Assembly (NCBI GenBank): GCA_027559495.1
Contig: JAMXSV010000016.1
Span: 248,001 to 312,000 of the forward strand
DNA: 64,000 bases
Direction of reading: 5' to 3'
From: Aurifilum marmelostoma
Lineage: Eukaryota; Ascomycota; Sordariomycetes; Diaporthales; Cryphonectriaceae
A program made the translations under genes and the position numbers. Within the stretch, counting starts at the first letter, position 1, and the number at the start of each line of letters is the position of its first letter. The notes below the pieces were generated by a model. The model was not told the origin of the DNA, did no database searches, and saw only the letters and a program-made list of their open reading frames with translations. This document shows positions 44,802 through 56,061 of the stretch, in pieces.

Positions 44802-46247
44802 CTTTTCGGTGTCGGTTTGATATATGCGTATGTCTTTGGGCGGTGACTTTGCAGGCTGATAAAAGAGGACTGACTGTTCGCAGGATAACACACAAAAAAA
44901 AAAGTTGTAAGTCCAGAGCCTCGTTGAGGAGTAAGTAGTACACTGATAAAATGTTACACTAGTATTATTAGGTTTACAAGAAAGGAAAACCAACAAAGTA
45001 TCCAGTGCCCGAGAGGAGAATTTAAATTCACACAGGATGGAGGGAGATCGGGTCATGCGTCAAAGGATTCGAACTGTCTCAGCACGCAAACGCCCATCTT
45101 ACACATTCCCTCCTTTCCCTCCTTGTCTCATCAGCAAATGCTTGTCCCCGTCGCTGCGCCGCGCAAATTGCTGAGGAGATGCGCGAACCAACCGCAGCGG
45201 CCGGGGCCGGCGACGTCCAATCAGACCTCGCTGCTGACCCGTTTCGGTATACAACTCTCGTCTGTTGGTTGTGGGTGGACCCTCGCCAGAAAGTATCTTG
45301 GCTTCATGTGGCGGGGAGGATGAGCAATTGGGATCAAAATCCTAGTTTCGACTCATGCAAACTCCAGAGAGGCGAAAAACAAACACCTCGTCTGGGCCCA
45401 GCCCTTTTCCTCGAGGGATCAGGAGAAAAGGGGGGGGGGGGGGGATTTTCCACAGTTGATGGACTGATCAACGCATACCAGGCCTGGTGGGATTATTCTT
45501 TGCTTGCCGCGCAGATGCCACTCGCAACGTAGATGCAAATCCGAGCTGGAAAATAACCTTGAAAAGGCCCTTTTTGACCCCATGCAGAGAGAGACGTGCG
45601 CTGGCTAGCCTGGACAGTGCTTTCACCCGAGTTCCAGCTGAGCTCATGCCTCCCTGACAAGAACCGTTACTGTTGCATTTTGTACATGATTAATACCACG
45701 GACACTTTCCGTTGCGGATCTTCGCCATCACTTCCTGGACGGGCCTGCTCAGCAATCAAAGTACCTGGTTTCTCAGTTCAGATCACCAACGGAGCAAGAC
45801 ACAAGTCGTTAGGCACAAACACAGCGGGTCGAGCATGTTTTCCACTCTTGATTCTTGTAGACTACCACGATTGCAATAACAGGTCGTGTTATATCGGTGT
45901 CCCTTTCAAGACGAGGCCAGAGACAACGCCACACATGCTGGGGTTTCGCGCAAGAGACCTGGAGGGTCGCATCTCCTTGGCCTCAGTGGCTCTTCCAGAG
46001 GAGTATCTTTGGTATGAGGAAGGTAGGCCTAGTAATTATAGACAATCTAGCTGTGGTCCAGCACCTCCTTAGCTTGTAATCAGTCCCCTCTACTTGCGGT
46101 CCTTTGAACACTGTCACTGACTGTGGCAAATAGGTGAGATGGGTTAATATGAGCCACCGAATGATATCATCTATTCTTAGACAAAGATTCCTACAGAACA
46201 GCCCATACATACTTGTGCCCCCTCCTCCCGTCTTTCTGAATCATATC
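44802..46247. other. 1.4 kb intergenic, no supported gene
   Basis: Both strands show only unconvincing short frames. A G-run of about 16 lies near 45429-45445. The composition is more mixed than in coding regions. No repeat or mobile-element feature was recognised. Confidence 0.5.
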
Positions 46248-47512
46248 TCACATCGTCACCACCATTTTCTTTGCCGAGACTCCCTTCGCGAGAGTATCGA
46301 TTCCCTTCTGACATGCCTCCAGGCCGTTTCCGACCACCTCGACGGGTGGCATAGGCTTGAACAGACCAGCTTCAATGGCCTCGGGCAGATAGCCGTGGAA
46401 AATAGCAGAGGCCAGCTCCTCATCCCCTCTCAAGGGCTCAGAACTACGACACAAGACACTAGCGTCAGCAATTATTGTACACTCTGCCTAACACGGGAGG
46501 TCGGTATCTAACTCACAACTTGAGCTGAACGCCCTCGTACGACGGTCCCCAGGTTGGAACCATGGTCAAGGCCACAAAATTCTTTCCCGGACCACTTTTG
46601 ACGACCTCGGCGCAGGTCTCGACGATTTCCGGTCCTGTGCCCTGTGCAGAGCTGCCATTGGCTACGGCACCAGCAATGGTCCTGCCCTCGAAAGCTGTGA
46701 TGAGATCCTCCTTGACTGTTGGACTATTGTAATCGAAAGCCTGGCTTGCGCCGAGCTTCTTTACGTAGTCAAAATTTGTGTGGAGATGCCGTGGTAATCT
46801 AATGTCCTTGTTAGAGGCAACAAGTGAGTCGCTTGAGTAAGGCTCAGAAGACGTACCACTTCGTATCCAGCGGCCACGGCCAGTTGTATTGCGCAGCTCC
46901 CCTATTTGACGTTCGTCAGTATGTTCACATACTACCTTGATGAGAGCACAGAAAGCATCATGAGCCACTCAAAAACTTTTCATCACTTCTCCAGTTAAGG
47001 CCCAGTGTAGAACAACACACCATGCTTGTGGAGCCGCCCCAGATCAGAACAGTCTCCCCCTTCGGTCTGGCCTTGGGTGACGGTAGGTCCATTCCCAGCA
47101 TATCCCTGTGGAACAACATCTTTGTGCTCACAGAGACGCCCATGGGGAGCGTGGCAGCCTCTTCCCAGGAGACTGAGTCCGGAATCAGCGCCGTCAGATG
47201 CTCTGAGAGCGGGACATGCTCCTGACACCCGCCGTCGGCGAGGCCAGCCACCCGGTCGCCGATCTTGAACCTGGTCACGCCCGAGCCGACTGCCTCTACC
47301 ACGCCTGCGACATCGAAGCCCAGGATGGTCGGCAGTGTGATCCACTTGAAGACATCGGGGCCGAGTTCCTGGATTCCAGCGTCGACGGGGTTGAACGCGA
47401 TGGCCCTGGTCTTGATCAACACCTCGTCATCTTTGAGGACGGGAAGCGGAGCTGGTTTGACCTCGAGGGGCTGTCTGGTCGCAACGAAGTATGCAGCATT
47501 GTTGTTGGCCAT
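46248..47512 (-). CDS. trans-enoyl-reductase-like MDR oxidoreductase with apparent +1 frameshift
   Basis: Four exons: 47512..47021, 46901..46857, 46798..46517 and 46443..46248. The N-terminal GroES-like part (KPAPLPVLKDDEVLIKTRAI; ILGFDVAGVVEAVGSGVTRF) and the NADPH-binding turn GGSTSM-GSCAIQLAVAAGYE mark a zinc-free medium-chain reductase, close to stand-alone enoyl reductases of polyketide pathways and ToxD-type proteins. The end reads PMPPVEVVGNGLEACQKGID. Exon 3 is 282 nt where phases demand 281: after TTASPH the sequence ACAAATTTTGAC has one base too many for the expected N-F-D. Removing one base would give 337 aa. A rescue by the AACAAG acceptor 8 nt upstream keeps the frame but replaces the conserved-looking stretch. 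So this is a recent pseudogene, a sequence error or an odd splice. Confidence 0.75.
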
Positions 47513-48171
47513 TGTTTCTTTTTTTAAAAAAAAAAAAAGATAAAATAAAGAATAAAGATGGTATAATACAAACTTCAAGATTCTAGGATCTGATTGATAT
47601 AAACACAATATCAGCTGACGATAATTAGCACTTGTGTGAACATTAAACTTCCAGTATGTCTTTAAAAAAAAGTTATTTGACCAACTACTTCATGGACTCT
47701 GCTGTTATACAAGGCCCATCTCCTCCTATATCAACTTCTTGCCTTGAGCCATAATATCCCATGTCCAGGCCGGACGTTGCACATATGTCCGTATAAATGT
47801 CTTGTTCTTACACCCGTAAATTCCGTCTAGCTGTACCTGGATGAGCTAGGCATGGTTGTCATTGATCATGGAATTAAAGGACCTAGCGGTCCATAGGATT
47901 GCCATTTTTGGTAAAAAGTTCGGGCTTACAGGCTAATAGTTTGATCTCCCGCCCAGACTGGTTTGTATCCAACTGTTTCTGTTGCACATAATTACTATCA
48001 AACCTATGACGACGATTCGAGGTCAGTAGGTGAGAGGAGCTTTCTGTTGGAACCATGTATGCTGGAGATCCATAAACGAGGTGGTGCAATGAACTCATGC
48101 TGCATCATCTACCTGGAGCTTGCATACTTTGCACATTGCTCTTTCGATAATACACATCAGACGACCAAGCT
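47513..48171. other. intergenic, AT-rich
   Basis: Upstream region of the reductase gene and downstream of the methyltransferase. A short A/T tract lies at about 47520-47537. No gene is seen. Confidence 0.55.
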
Positions 48172-49078
48172 TCACTCCACCTTTCGCACCGTGTAAAGTA
48201 TGCCTTCTTCCGCCGTGAACTGGCCAAAGTCGGCAAAAACCAGGGTTGTCTTCCAGCGCGTCCCCGTGCGGCGTCCAATCTCATCCCACAGAGCCTGCCA
48301 CGTCTGCTCATTGTGAAAGTACCTCATCTGGCCCCGCTCCCCAGGCTCTTCCGTCTCCATCGTCTGGCGACGGCCCCTCTGCCGACCAAACACGAGGGCG
48401 TTCGCCTGGGGCCTGAAGAAGCCTGCGATCTTCTCGCCGGCACGGATCTGCTCCTCCCTCGTGAACAGGTGGAAGAAGCTGGCCGCGTGCACGATGTCGA
48501 CGGTGCCGTTGAACGCATCAAAGGATCGATCGGCGGGCTCCGTCATGTCCCCGGTGAGGAACCTGGCCCGGAACCGGTCTCGGTCCCTGAACAGCTCGTA
48601 CCCGAGGTCGATGAAGGCAGGCTGCAGGTCGGCACCCCTGAGGTTCTCGCCAGAGGCGCCGTCGGCGACGAGCTGGCGCAGCACGGCCCCGAAGCAGCAC
48701 CCCACGTCGAGCAGGACGTCGCCGGCCCTGACCCGCTCTACCACCTCTGGGTACTGAGGCACATCAGGCATGTACAGGTCGAGGAAGTTCCATTTCCCGA
48801 TGCAGCCATATGGATGGACGCGAAAGGCCTTGTCCCTCTTTTTTGGGGGAGCAAGAAAAGAAAAGCAGTACCGTCTGGTCAGCAACCGGATCTCAGGTTC
48901 GTCGGAAGGTGTTTGTGTGCGGAAGTGGGCTACTTGCTATTTCACGTAGGTGACTGTCCACCTCATCTGCGGGAATGTTGCTGTAAGTCTGCAGTAGTCT
49001 GACCAGCCGCTGGAACTTTTCGCCCCGGGGCAGGTCGTCGACATAGACTGGGCGCTTCGATACTGTCTCTGTACTCAT
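48172..49078 (-). CDS. SAM-dependent class I methyltransferase
   Basis: Two exons, 49078..48938 and 48837..48172, give 268 aa if the 100-nt intron uses a GC donor (GCAAGT) and an AAG acceptor. The phase is 0 and the join reads SHLREI-RDKAFRVHPYGCIG, like the family. A Rossmann SAM-binding motif (VLLDVGCCFGAVLRQLVADG) lies near residue 85, with GADLQPAFIDLGYELF next, then a post-I Asp region and FNGTVDIVHAASFFHLF. It belongs to the group of small fungal methyltransferases often found in secondary-metabolite clusters. The substrate is unknown. It sits on the same strand as the enoyl-reductase-like gene, 660 bases upstream of it, so a shared pathway is possible but not shown. Confidence 0.82.
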
Positions 49079-50522
49079 ATTGAAGTAATTTTTGAAGATT
49101 GGCGGTTTAAACGTGCTTCAGTCTAGTCATGGTTCAAAACCAAGTACAAGTCTGAATCTGGGTGTTTACATGATCTTTAATAAAGAATGCTTGCTCCCTC
49201 GCTCCGATGTACTCATGTTTGCATCGATGCACGTGAAGACGCAATTCTTCTTGATGCATCTGATAGGTAAACTCATGCAATGTCGTGATCAGAATATATG
49301 CACGTCGGTTCTCGTGCGTTATCTGCAGTGTGACGTATCAATATCGAGGCGCAGCGGGGGTGGCTTGGGGTTCGTCCAAGAAGCTCGTGGGCATACATTA
49401 ATCATTCCAAGTAATTATAGATCAGTTGTCTCTCCAATTGCGGGCGCTATTCTATTTAAAGCAGAGCGGATGAAGTCGTCTGTCGTGACCTCGACAAAAG
49501 CGAAATGGGCGATGAGAAGGGGCTTAGATTTTATATCGCCATTGCCAAATGTCAGAGCAATTTGCAGTTTAGAGGTCGACAGGAGACAAGAGGGCAGTGA
49601 AAGCCCGCCGAATTCATCTCCGAGCTTGGTGGCGACATGACCTATCCACCATGAGGTGCTCGCAATGTCTGCTGCAAGAAATGGTAAGATCCTCAACGCC
49701 AACGCCAGCGAGATTTTGTGTGCAGAGAGAGTCCAAGCGCTGTCTTAACAATTTTTTCTTTCCTATCTCCCTTTTTTTCTCTGGCTCGGTGGCTCGGGTC
49801 ACGAAGATGGGGAGAGCGGGAGGGTCTATGCAGTTCCGACCAAGGAGTTCGGTCCACCTTGGCCAGATGATACTGACGCGTCGCAGCAAATCTGGGTCCA
49901 CGGAGGAGACGCAAGTCTAAAAGGTCTCATGTCTCCAACAGAACCTGCTGCGGGCATGAAACAACTTCAGCCTCCCACTCGCCTCTTCGGAGAGATCTTC
50001 AGATGGTGTTCAAAGAGGACCATCCGCTCAGAGGCCTGGTTGCATCCCAAGTCCGGATCGGGCCGCGCATCAGGTTTTGGGATACTGGTCTCCAAGTTGT
50101 TTTGACGTTTTCCGTGTTGGAGGTCCCCCCCCCCCCCCCTCTCTCTCTCTAAACCCGCCATAGGGGAGTCGTAGTATGTGTGGGTCCGCCCAAGATCGGA
50201 TAAAACGGGATTGTGCTCATCAGTGACCTTCCCCATTTCGGCGGCCCCCCCGCTGTCTTGGACGCGTGTCGAGGAGGGTGGGTGACGTTTTGCAATTTCC
50301 ATTTTTCCACGCATGGTCAGTAGTTAAGGTTGGCCGTGCGACCCTTCCTGAAAGCGCGTGTGTGATTGATTGTGTGCATGTATAGTACTGCGTGAGTGTG
50401 ACTCTCTCGATAATAATAATAATCGTCTAGCCCCGAATACTCGTCTGCCCTGCGTATAATTCGGAGCGATCCTTTCCACGTCAAGTTCTCCCCTCCGGCT
50501 CTTACTTCAATCCTTGCACACA
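49079..50522. other. 1.4 kb divergent intergenic region
   Basis: It lies between the minus-strand methyltransferase and the plus-strand UstYa-like gene. There is a C-run near 50126-50139 followed by (CT)n. No gene is supported. Confidence 0.5.
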
Positions 50523-51286
50523 ATGCAGTGGAGAAACTGGGCATACAGGCCAGTCGGCAATACGAATGCTGCTGCCGCCGCCGCCGCCGACTCGGATCCC
50601 GAAGCCGACGAGAAGGGCGGCGAGCCTCTCTGGGCACGCCTCAGGAGACCAACCTCAGACAGCGTGATTCCATGGACGGCTTCCATCGCCGCCGTCGTCT
50701 TTTTCTTCCTCTTCGTTTTCATGCCGCGCCCCTGGCTGGCGTCAGACCGTCCCAGCTACATTCAATATTTCGGGTGCGGCAACTCGACAGCAGATGCCTC
50801 GGCGGCGGGGTGCAAGTTCGACGTCATGTCGTACACCTGGGTCCATCCAAATTGCTTCGACCAGGAGCTCATGTACGAGTTCCTCGGGCAGTACGACTGG
50901 AGCTGGTATTCAGATGAGGAGGGCACACAGCAGCTGGCTCTGAACGATGTAGCGAGGGGTCAGCACGAGTACGTCTATGTGACCTGGAAGTACTACAACA
51001 CGCACTGCACTTACAGTAAGCCACCCTGAGCAATAAGCATCTGATCATCCTTTACGATCTTAAACCGGTGGCATCACGTGAGCTGACTGAATGTGTTCCA
51101 TCTGTTCCAGTGTGGAAGAAGATGCACCGGTCTCTTTTGACATCCAGAGAGATCGACTCGTACATCTCCGATTATCGACACACGGAGCAATGCGAGAGGG
51201 TATTGCTGGACCGGGAGCGCGCCATGGAAAGCACCAGTGTCATGCTTGTAGCCAAATATCCTTCCTGTCCTGTAGTTACCAAATGA
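50523..51286 (+). CDS. UstYa-like single-span membrane protein with altered HxxHC motifs
   Basis: Two exons, 50523..51015 and 51111..51286, phase 1, give 222 aa. A cytosolic N terminus with an Ala run precedes one membrane segment (SIAAVVFFFLFVFMPRPWLA) near residues 55-75. The lumenal part holds Cys-rich conserved blocks (CKFDVMSYTWVHPNCFDQEL; FLGQYDWSWYSDEEGTQ) and YNTHCTYMWKKMHRSL then DYRHTEQCERVLL. The last two correspond to the paired HxxHC motifs of UstYa/DUF3328-related proteins, but each has lost one His (YNTHC, HTEQC). UstYa proteins are oxidases or cyclases in fungal RiPP and other pathways. Whether this one is catalytic is doubtful given the substitutions. The family assignment is from pattern memory and needs a profile search. 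Confidence 0.62.
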
Positions 51287-52353
51287 GGTTCTTGAGGGTG
51301 CAGTACTGATTCGGTCTTTCTGGTTGTGTATTTTGGGCGTTGGGTTCACCCGGATGGAGGAAACGATATATATATATATTTGATGGGACTTTTCGGCGGC
51401 GTTGTACAGGCAGCTTTTTCTTTTTCCTTCTTTGATACCATCGTACCTACCTGCATATGGACCTCAAGATTTGTCCTTCTGTATAAATCAGATTTTCAAA
51501 CATTCACCTCATCAAGTATTGTCTCGATCGAGTGTATTTTGGTCCTGACCTATGTGGCATATATTTGCTTTCAACGATGCACACTAAAACACAGTAATAA
51601 AGCGCAGACGAGAGAGACATGAAGGCTGTCAACTTTGGGTGAGGATTGACACCCTTAAGATATTCTCAACGCTGACAATGAGCACAGAGCCCGAACTACG
51701 CCATGAAATCGGGGGCTGACGGGCCCGGGAAGTTGCTGTCCAAGCTCTATTTTCAACCCACGTTGAGGCTGAAGAGGACGACGAGGTAATGCATCATGTG
51801 ACTAATATAGTCTCAGCTTTAGCTTTTACAATTACTTAAGCTGCAGCCTTCTCGAGTATTTCCGGTAAAGCAATACCGTATATGGATGATGTGTCAGATT
51901 CGCTTATAAAACTCTGGGGCCCAGACGTCAGCTTTCTCAGCCTCGAATGCGTTGGTCTGTGGTAGTCAGTATCTGATCTCTGCTGCCATTGGGAAGGCTA
52001 GGAAATATGCTTCGAATTCATCCTGACAGACCTGAAGGCTAGACTCCAGATTATATTCAAGTGTAGCTATATCAATTAACACTTGTTGGTATTCGTGCTG
52101 AGTATTACCCTGAGTATGACCAGCGAATCAAATTGACAAGGCCACCACTCATCAGCATGAATATATTTCCATACTAATAGTACTTTCAGGTCTACACAGC
52201 GACTCATACTGCAATGCCGCATCTTCTATCCACTCGAAAACCTCTGAAGCATCGAACTAAGAACCTGGGCCATGATGAATCGCACTCAAGAGTTCCCGTG
52301 TAGAAAGTTGGTTGGATGGATATAATCCAACTTCCAAAACCTGAAGATCAACC
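51287..52353. other. 1.1 kb intergenic before the tRNA, no gene
   Basis: AT-richer sequence without a supported open frame. I see no solo-LTR or transposon end, although tRNA flanks are common insertion sites. Confidence 0.5.
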
Positions 52354-52442
52354 GGTCTTGTGGTCTAGTGGTATGATTCTCGCTTAGGGACAACCCTAAT
52401 CATCATTGCGAGAGGTCCCGCGTTCAATCCGCGGCAAGACCC
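52354..52442 (+). tRNA. tRNA-Pro (AGG) with a 17-nt intron
   Basis: The acceptor stem GGTCTTG (52354-52360) pairs with CAAGACC (52435-52441). The D arm carries the A box TGGTCTAGTGG. The anticodon stem CTCGC/GCGAG encloses TT-AGG-G, with anticodon AGG at 52386-52388. An intron at about 52390-52406 lies one base 3' of the anticodon, the canonical place, and its ACCCTA can pair with the anticodon region. The T arm is CCGCG-TTCAATC-CGCGG. Confidence 0.93.
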
Positions 52443-52446
52443 TTTT
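52443..52446 (+). terminator. RNA polymerase III T-run terminator
   Basis: Four T directly after the tRNA-Pro 3' end, the usual minimal pol III stop signal. Confidence 0.6.
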
Positions 52447-52908
52447 CACTGAGTAATTGCGATGGTCAAAATCGTGATTCCTTTTTTTTGTGGGCTGTGG
52501 GGCCATCTAGAAGGGGCCACGGCGAGTCGGTCAACAGATAGTCCCACCCAGAGGGAAGCGACCAGACCATTTTTTGTGGGCACGATTCGTTATTGCCAAA
52601 CCTCCCATTCTGCTGTTTGTTGTCCGTTTCCTGATGAAAAAGGAGAAGAATGAGAGTGAGATTGGTCGGTGGTCAAGCCGGAACCGTGTCCCTTATACCG
52701 AAACCACTGACATAATTTCAAAAACTTGTGTGGATATTTGTGTATCCGAGACTATACTTGACTCTCTAAAACTTAATTTTATGAAGAGCGGCTATTCGAG
52801 GATTATTTTTTTTATAAAAAAAAAAAACAGATCTGTATCTCAGCCTGTCTCTTGTTAGCCAGCCTTGTCCCTGCTTGGAACAAGTCAATGGTGACACCAT
52901 TTAACAAT
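52447..52908. other. intergenic between tRNA and DUF3500 gene
   Basis: No gene is seen. Contains a T-run and A-run near 52806-52827, close to the 3' end of the minus-strand gene. Confidence 0.55.
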
Positions 52909-54274
52909 TCATCTGCCAAGCTGCTTCAAGACAGCAAATCCATAGTCACCGCCATTTGGCATGCGGGTGACGGTATGTATATGGAACCGCGCAGGCTCCT
53001 TGTTCGTCAAAAATACCCCGGCATGATGGTCAAACTCGCATATAATGACGGGGCTCTGTATGCGGTAGTAGAAAGCATCACCCTCTCCAAACCCACCGAT
53101 CCAGCAGAAATAAGTGTCCCTGATGTGCCTCTTCACCTGCTCCAGCCGGTTGTGCCTTGCCTTGGCCGGCAGGTACAAGTGGAAGTGACTCACGATCTCC
53201 AGCAAGAGGTCGATAATAGGCCCGTTATGATCATCGTCCAGTAGGCCAGCCAGACACACGCCCTCATACGGCACAACACGGTTATCCTGGAAAGCGCCGC
53301 ACAGGTGCCTCTGGTCCGCGGGGTCCCACCGCGACTCCGGGATCTCAGGTGGGCCCATGGTCTTGTATATCTGCGCCTTCGTTTGCATATCGACGGGCAG
53401 CCGGCGCATGAAGAGAAGGCCGAGGTCCTGTTCCGGCGTCATCAATGTCGTTCCTTGGAAGGGCCCATCGTCGATGATATTTGGTTCGGCACCTGTGAAG
53501 GTGGGCGAGACGATGACTTGTGAGCTGTGCACAAAGGCGCTTAGACAGAGGTGGTGTCCAGACAGCATCCAACCCCAGGGCTCCAGGGGAGAAGGGTGCC
53601 CAAACAGGACGAAATTGTAGGAATACTGGTTGAGCACTAGGGGCAGATGACAGATCTGCCCGAGGAAGTTGTTGACGCGCATGGCCTTCAGGGCCTTGTC
53701 GTAGCCCTCGGGCGATAAGGTGGCTCCCACGACGGCGAGGATAGCGTCTCTTAGCGGCTGCTCTACCTCGTCGAGTCGGAGGCCGTAGCGAAAGAAATAG
53801 AGCTCAGGATTGTGCCAGGAGCGTCTCTCGGGCGAGTCGAGAGGTCGCAGGAGCTTGTTCCGATCATCTTGGCTGCACTGCTGAAGGAGGCGATTGACCG
53901 CGGCAACGGCTTGTCCTACGTCAAAGCCATCGTCCTCTGCGCTGTTGTAGAGGTTCGGAATTACCTCGCCTGTAATCTCGAACTTGTCAAAAAAAGTGCA
54001 AAAGAAGGCAAGTTCTGCGGCATGATGCTCAAGGCGAGAGTGAATGGTAGTGAATTGGAAGACGAGACGGACCGTCAATTGTCACGCCCCGGAACGGCTC
54101 CCGGGCTCGTTCCTTGAGCACATTGACTTTGTTGGCTAACGAGGGAGAGTTATGGAGCCGCTTTTCCGTGTGCGTTACAGCCGTGTCTGACTCTTGCATG
54201 TTTCTGGCGGCAAGGCTCTCGAGGGACAGCCACTGTCGAAAGTCGGATTGCACCGGCGGCCTGTGGGAAGTCAT
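52909..54274 (-). CDS. DUF3500 family protein
   Basis: Two exons, 54274..54073 and 53969..52909, give 420 aa. The 103-nt intron has a GTCCGT donor and an ATTACAG acceptor; phase 1 joins to AREPFRGVTIDG-EVIPNLY, as expected for the family. Diagnostic blocks are SWHNPELYFFRYGLRLDEVE, YNFVLFGHPSPLEPWGWML, SGHHLCLSAFV, SPTFTGAEPNII and the C-terminal SPVIICEFDHHAGVFL, then HIHTVTRMPNGGDYGFAVL. His-rich positions (GHH, DHH, HIH) may bind metal, but the biochemical function of DUF3500 is not established. No signal peptide or membrane segment is seen, so it is probably cytosolic. The length fits the family. The start at 54274 is the first ATG of the open frame. Confidence 0.88.
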
Positions 54275-54708
54275 TCTTTCCTGCCGGATCCGCGACCTAA
54301 CAATAGCTTGTGGTCAGTTGAGATTGTGACTGGAAAGGTGACAAGAAAGTCTCATGAATAGTGGCAATGAGCATTAAGTGAACTATTGTATCATAGTGTG
54401 AAGCAGTGGTATAATGCAGTGAGGTTCACAAGCAGACCAAGGGCCGGAATTTCCGGATTCTCATTGAGGGGATAGCCGAACCGAGCAGCCGGACCACCTT
54501 GAGAGCACACACACATATGTATACAAGAAGCGAGTGCGAGCATAGTCGCAACAATCCGCAGCCGGTGCTAGCAAGTCAGTAACTGTTTCTAGGCGCAGGC
54601 GTCTGATATCCGTTGTCTTGACTTGGAAGGATATAATCATATTCCCAGCGCCAGACAGCACTCTATCGCCGCTGCTACGTGCTGAGACAAGAAAGGGAGA
54701 CTTGGATC
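54275..54708. other. short divergent promoter region
   Basis: About 430 bases between the DUF3500 gene and the metallo-hydrolase gene, no coding sequence seen. They probably share this region as promoter. Confidence 0.55.
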
Positions 54709-56061
54709 ATGTCGACCAACTTGGGAAAAGATGCCACGATCGAGTGGTTTGGTAAGTATAGAACGGGCTTGCATTCATTGACTTTACATCCGTGTTGAGT
54801 TCTACGCATAAGTTCTCATCGCTGACAACATCCACAACGCCAGGCGCAACGACCTTCCGGCTCAAGGTGAAAGGCCTGACCATCTTTCTCGATACATGGC
54901 TTGAGAGGCCCTCATCCATACCGACGTACCTCAGAATTGATGACGTCCAGGAATGTGATTATATCTTTATCAGCCATGCCCACTTTGACCAGTGAGTGAG
55001 CCTACTTACTTGCCCAGTTCCTCGGTCCACGCCCCTTTTTCTTCTGAATTCTTTTCTTTTTTTCTTTTGTTGATTTCGGCCGTATATTTACTCACTGACA
55101 CTCATCGTCACATAGTCTGCCCGGAGCCGACCGCCTCGCCAAAAAGACTGGCGCCATTATTATCGCCAACGGCGAGGCCATCAACGTGATGCGCACAGCC
55201 GGCGTGCCCGAGACCCAGCTCCAGCCCGTCGCAGGAGGCGAGCGCATCCCGCTCTTCACCAGAACACAGCGAGACGAGGCCATCGCCAGGCACAAGGCCG
55301 ATGAAGCAGCAGGCAAACCACCTCCTCCTGGGCCCAGACTCCCACCCACACCTCACCACTCCGAGGCCGTCGTCGACGTCCACGTCTGGCCGGCACTGCA
55401 CTGCATGCTCCCCCCAGGCGACCACGCAGCGCTGCCAGAGACTATGGACACGGGCGCAGTGTATACTGGCGACGGAGGGAACCCCTACGCATGCACCATC
55501 GACATCACGCGCAATATGACGCACGGCTTTGGCGAACTCATGAAGATCCCTTCCGACTCCTTACCTTCACATCTACCCCAGGACTTTCAAACGTTCCTGC
55601 CGTACATGAACGACCGTGAGAGAAACAAGTATTCCTTTTACGATGGCGGCCAGCTGCTGTTCAACTTCCTGCTGGACAAGGCCGAGGGCGGCACCGCCGC
55701 CTCTGGGCCCAAGACGCTGCTGTGGCACGGGCACCTGGGCTGCTACGACGGCATCATGAAGACGATCGAGCCCAAGCCCGACGTGGCGATCCTGGCCATC
55801 GCAGGCAGGGCAAACCTGAACGGGCGGCCCTTTGACGGCTCGGCGGCCGAGTTTGCGGTGAAGCAGCTGCGGTGGCTTGGGGAGCCTGACAAGGTCATCT
55901 GGTGCCTGCATGATGAGGCCCCTATCATCCCCAAGAGGATCGACACGAGGGCTGCTACTGAACTGGTGCACAGGGAGACAAAGTCTAGAGTGGTGGACCT
56001 GGCACATGCCAAGGTATACAATGTCTTTGGCCAGGAGGGGAAAGAAGAAGAGGGAAGATAA
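54709..56061 (+). CDS. UlaG-like metallo-beta-lactamase-fold hydrolase
   Basis: Three exons, 54709..54751, 54844..54991 and 55116..56061, phases 1 and 2, give 378 aa. The start is MSTNLGKDATIEWFGATTFR, typical of the UlaG-like (L-ascorbate-6-phosphate lactonase-type) branch, whose N terminus forms the first beta strands. The metal-binding HxHxDH motif is split by intron 2 and reads SHAHFDHLPGADR near residue 60. Later ligand candidates are in HVWPALHCM and LWHGHLGCYDG, and the last in WCLHDEAPIIPK. A Pro-rich insert (GKPPPPGPRLPPTPHH) lies near residue 130. The substrate is unknown. It is probably cytosolic, as no signal peptide is visible. Confidence 0.85.

Noticed and set aside
45060..45130. 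TTCGAAT-type T-loop on the minus strand near 45.07 kb, possible tRNA
   Set aside because: The flanking bases do not pair as a T stem and no acceptor stem is found.
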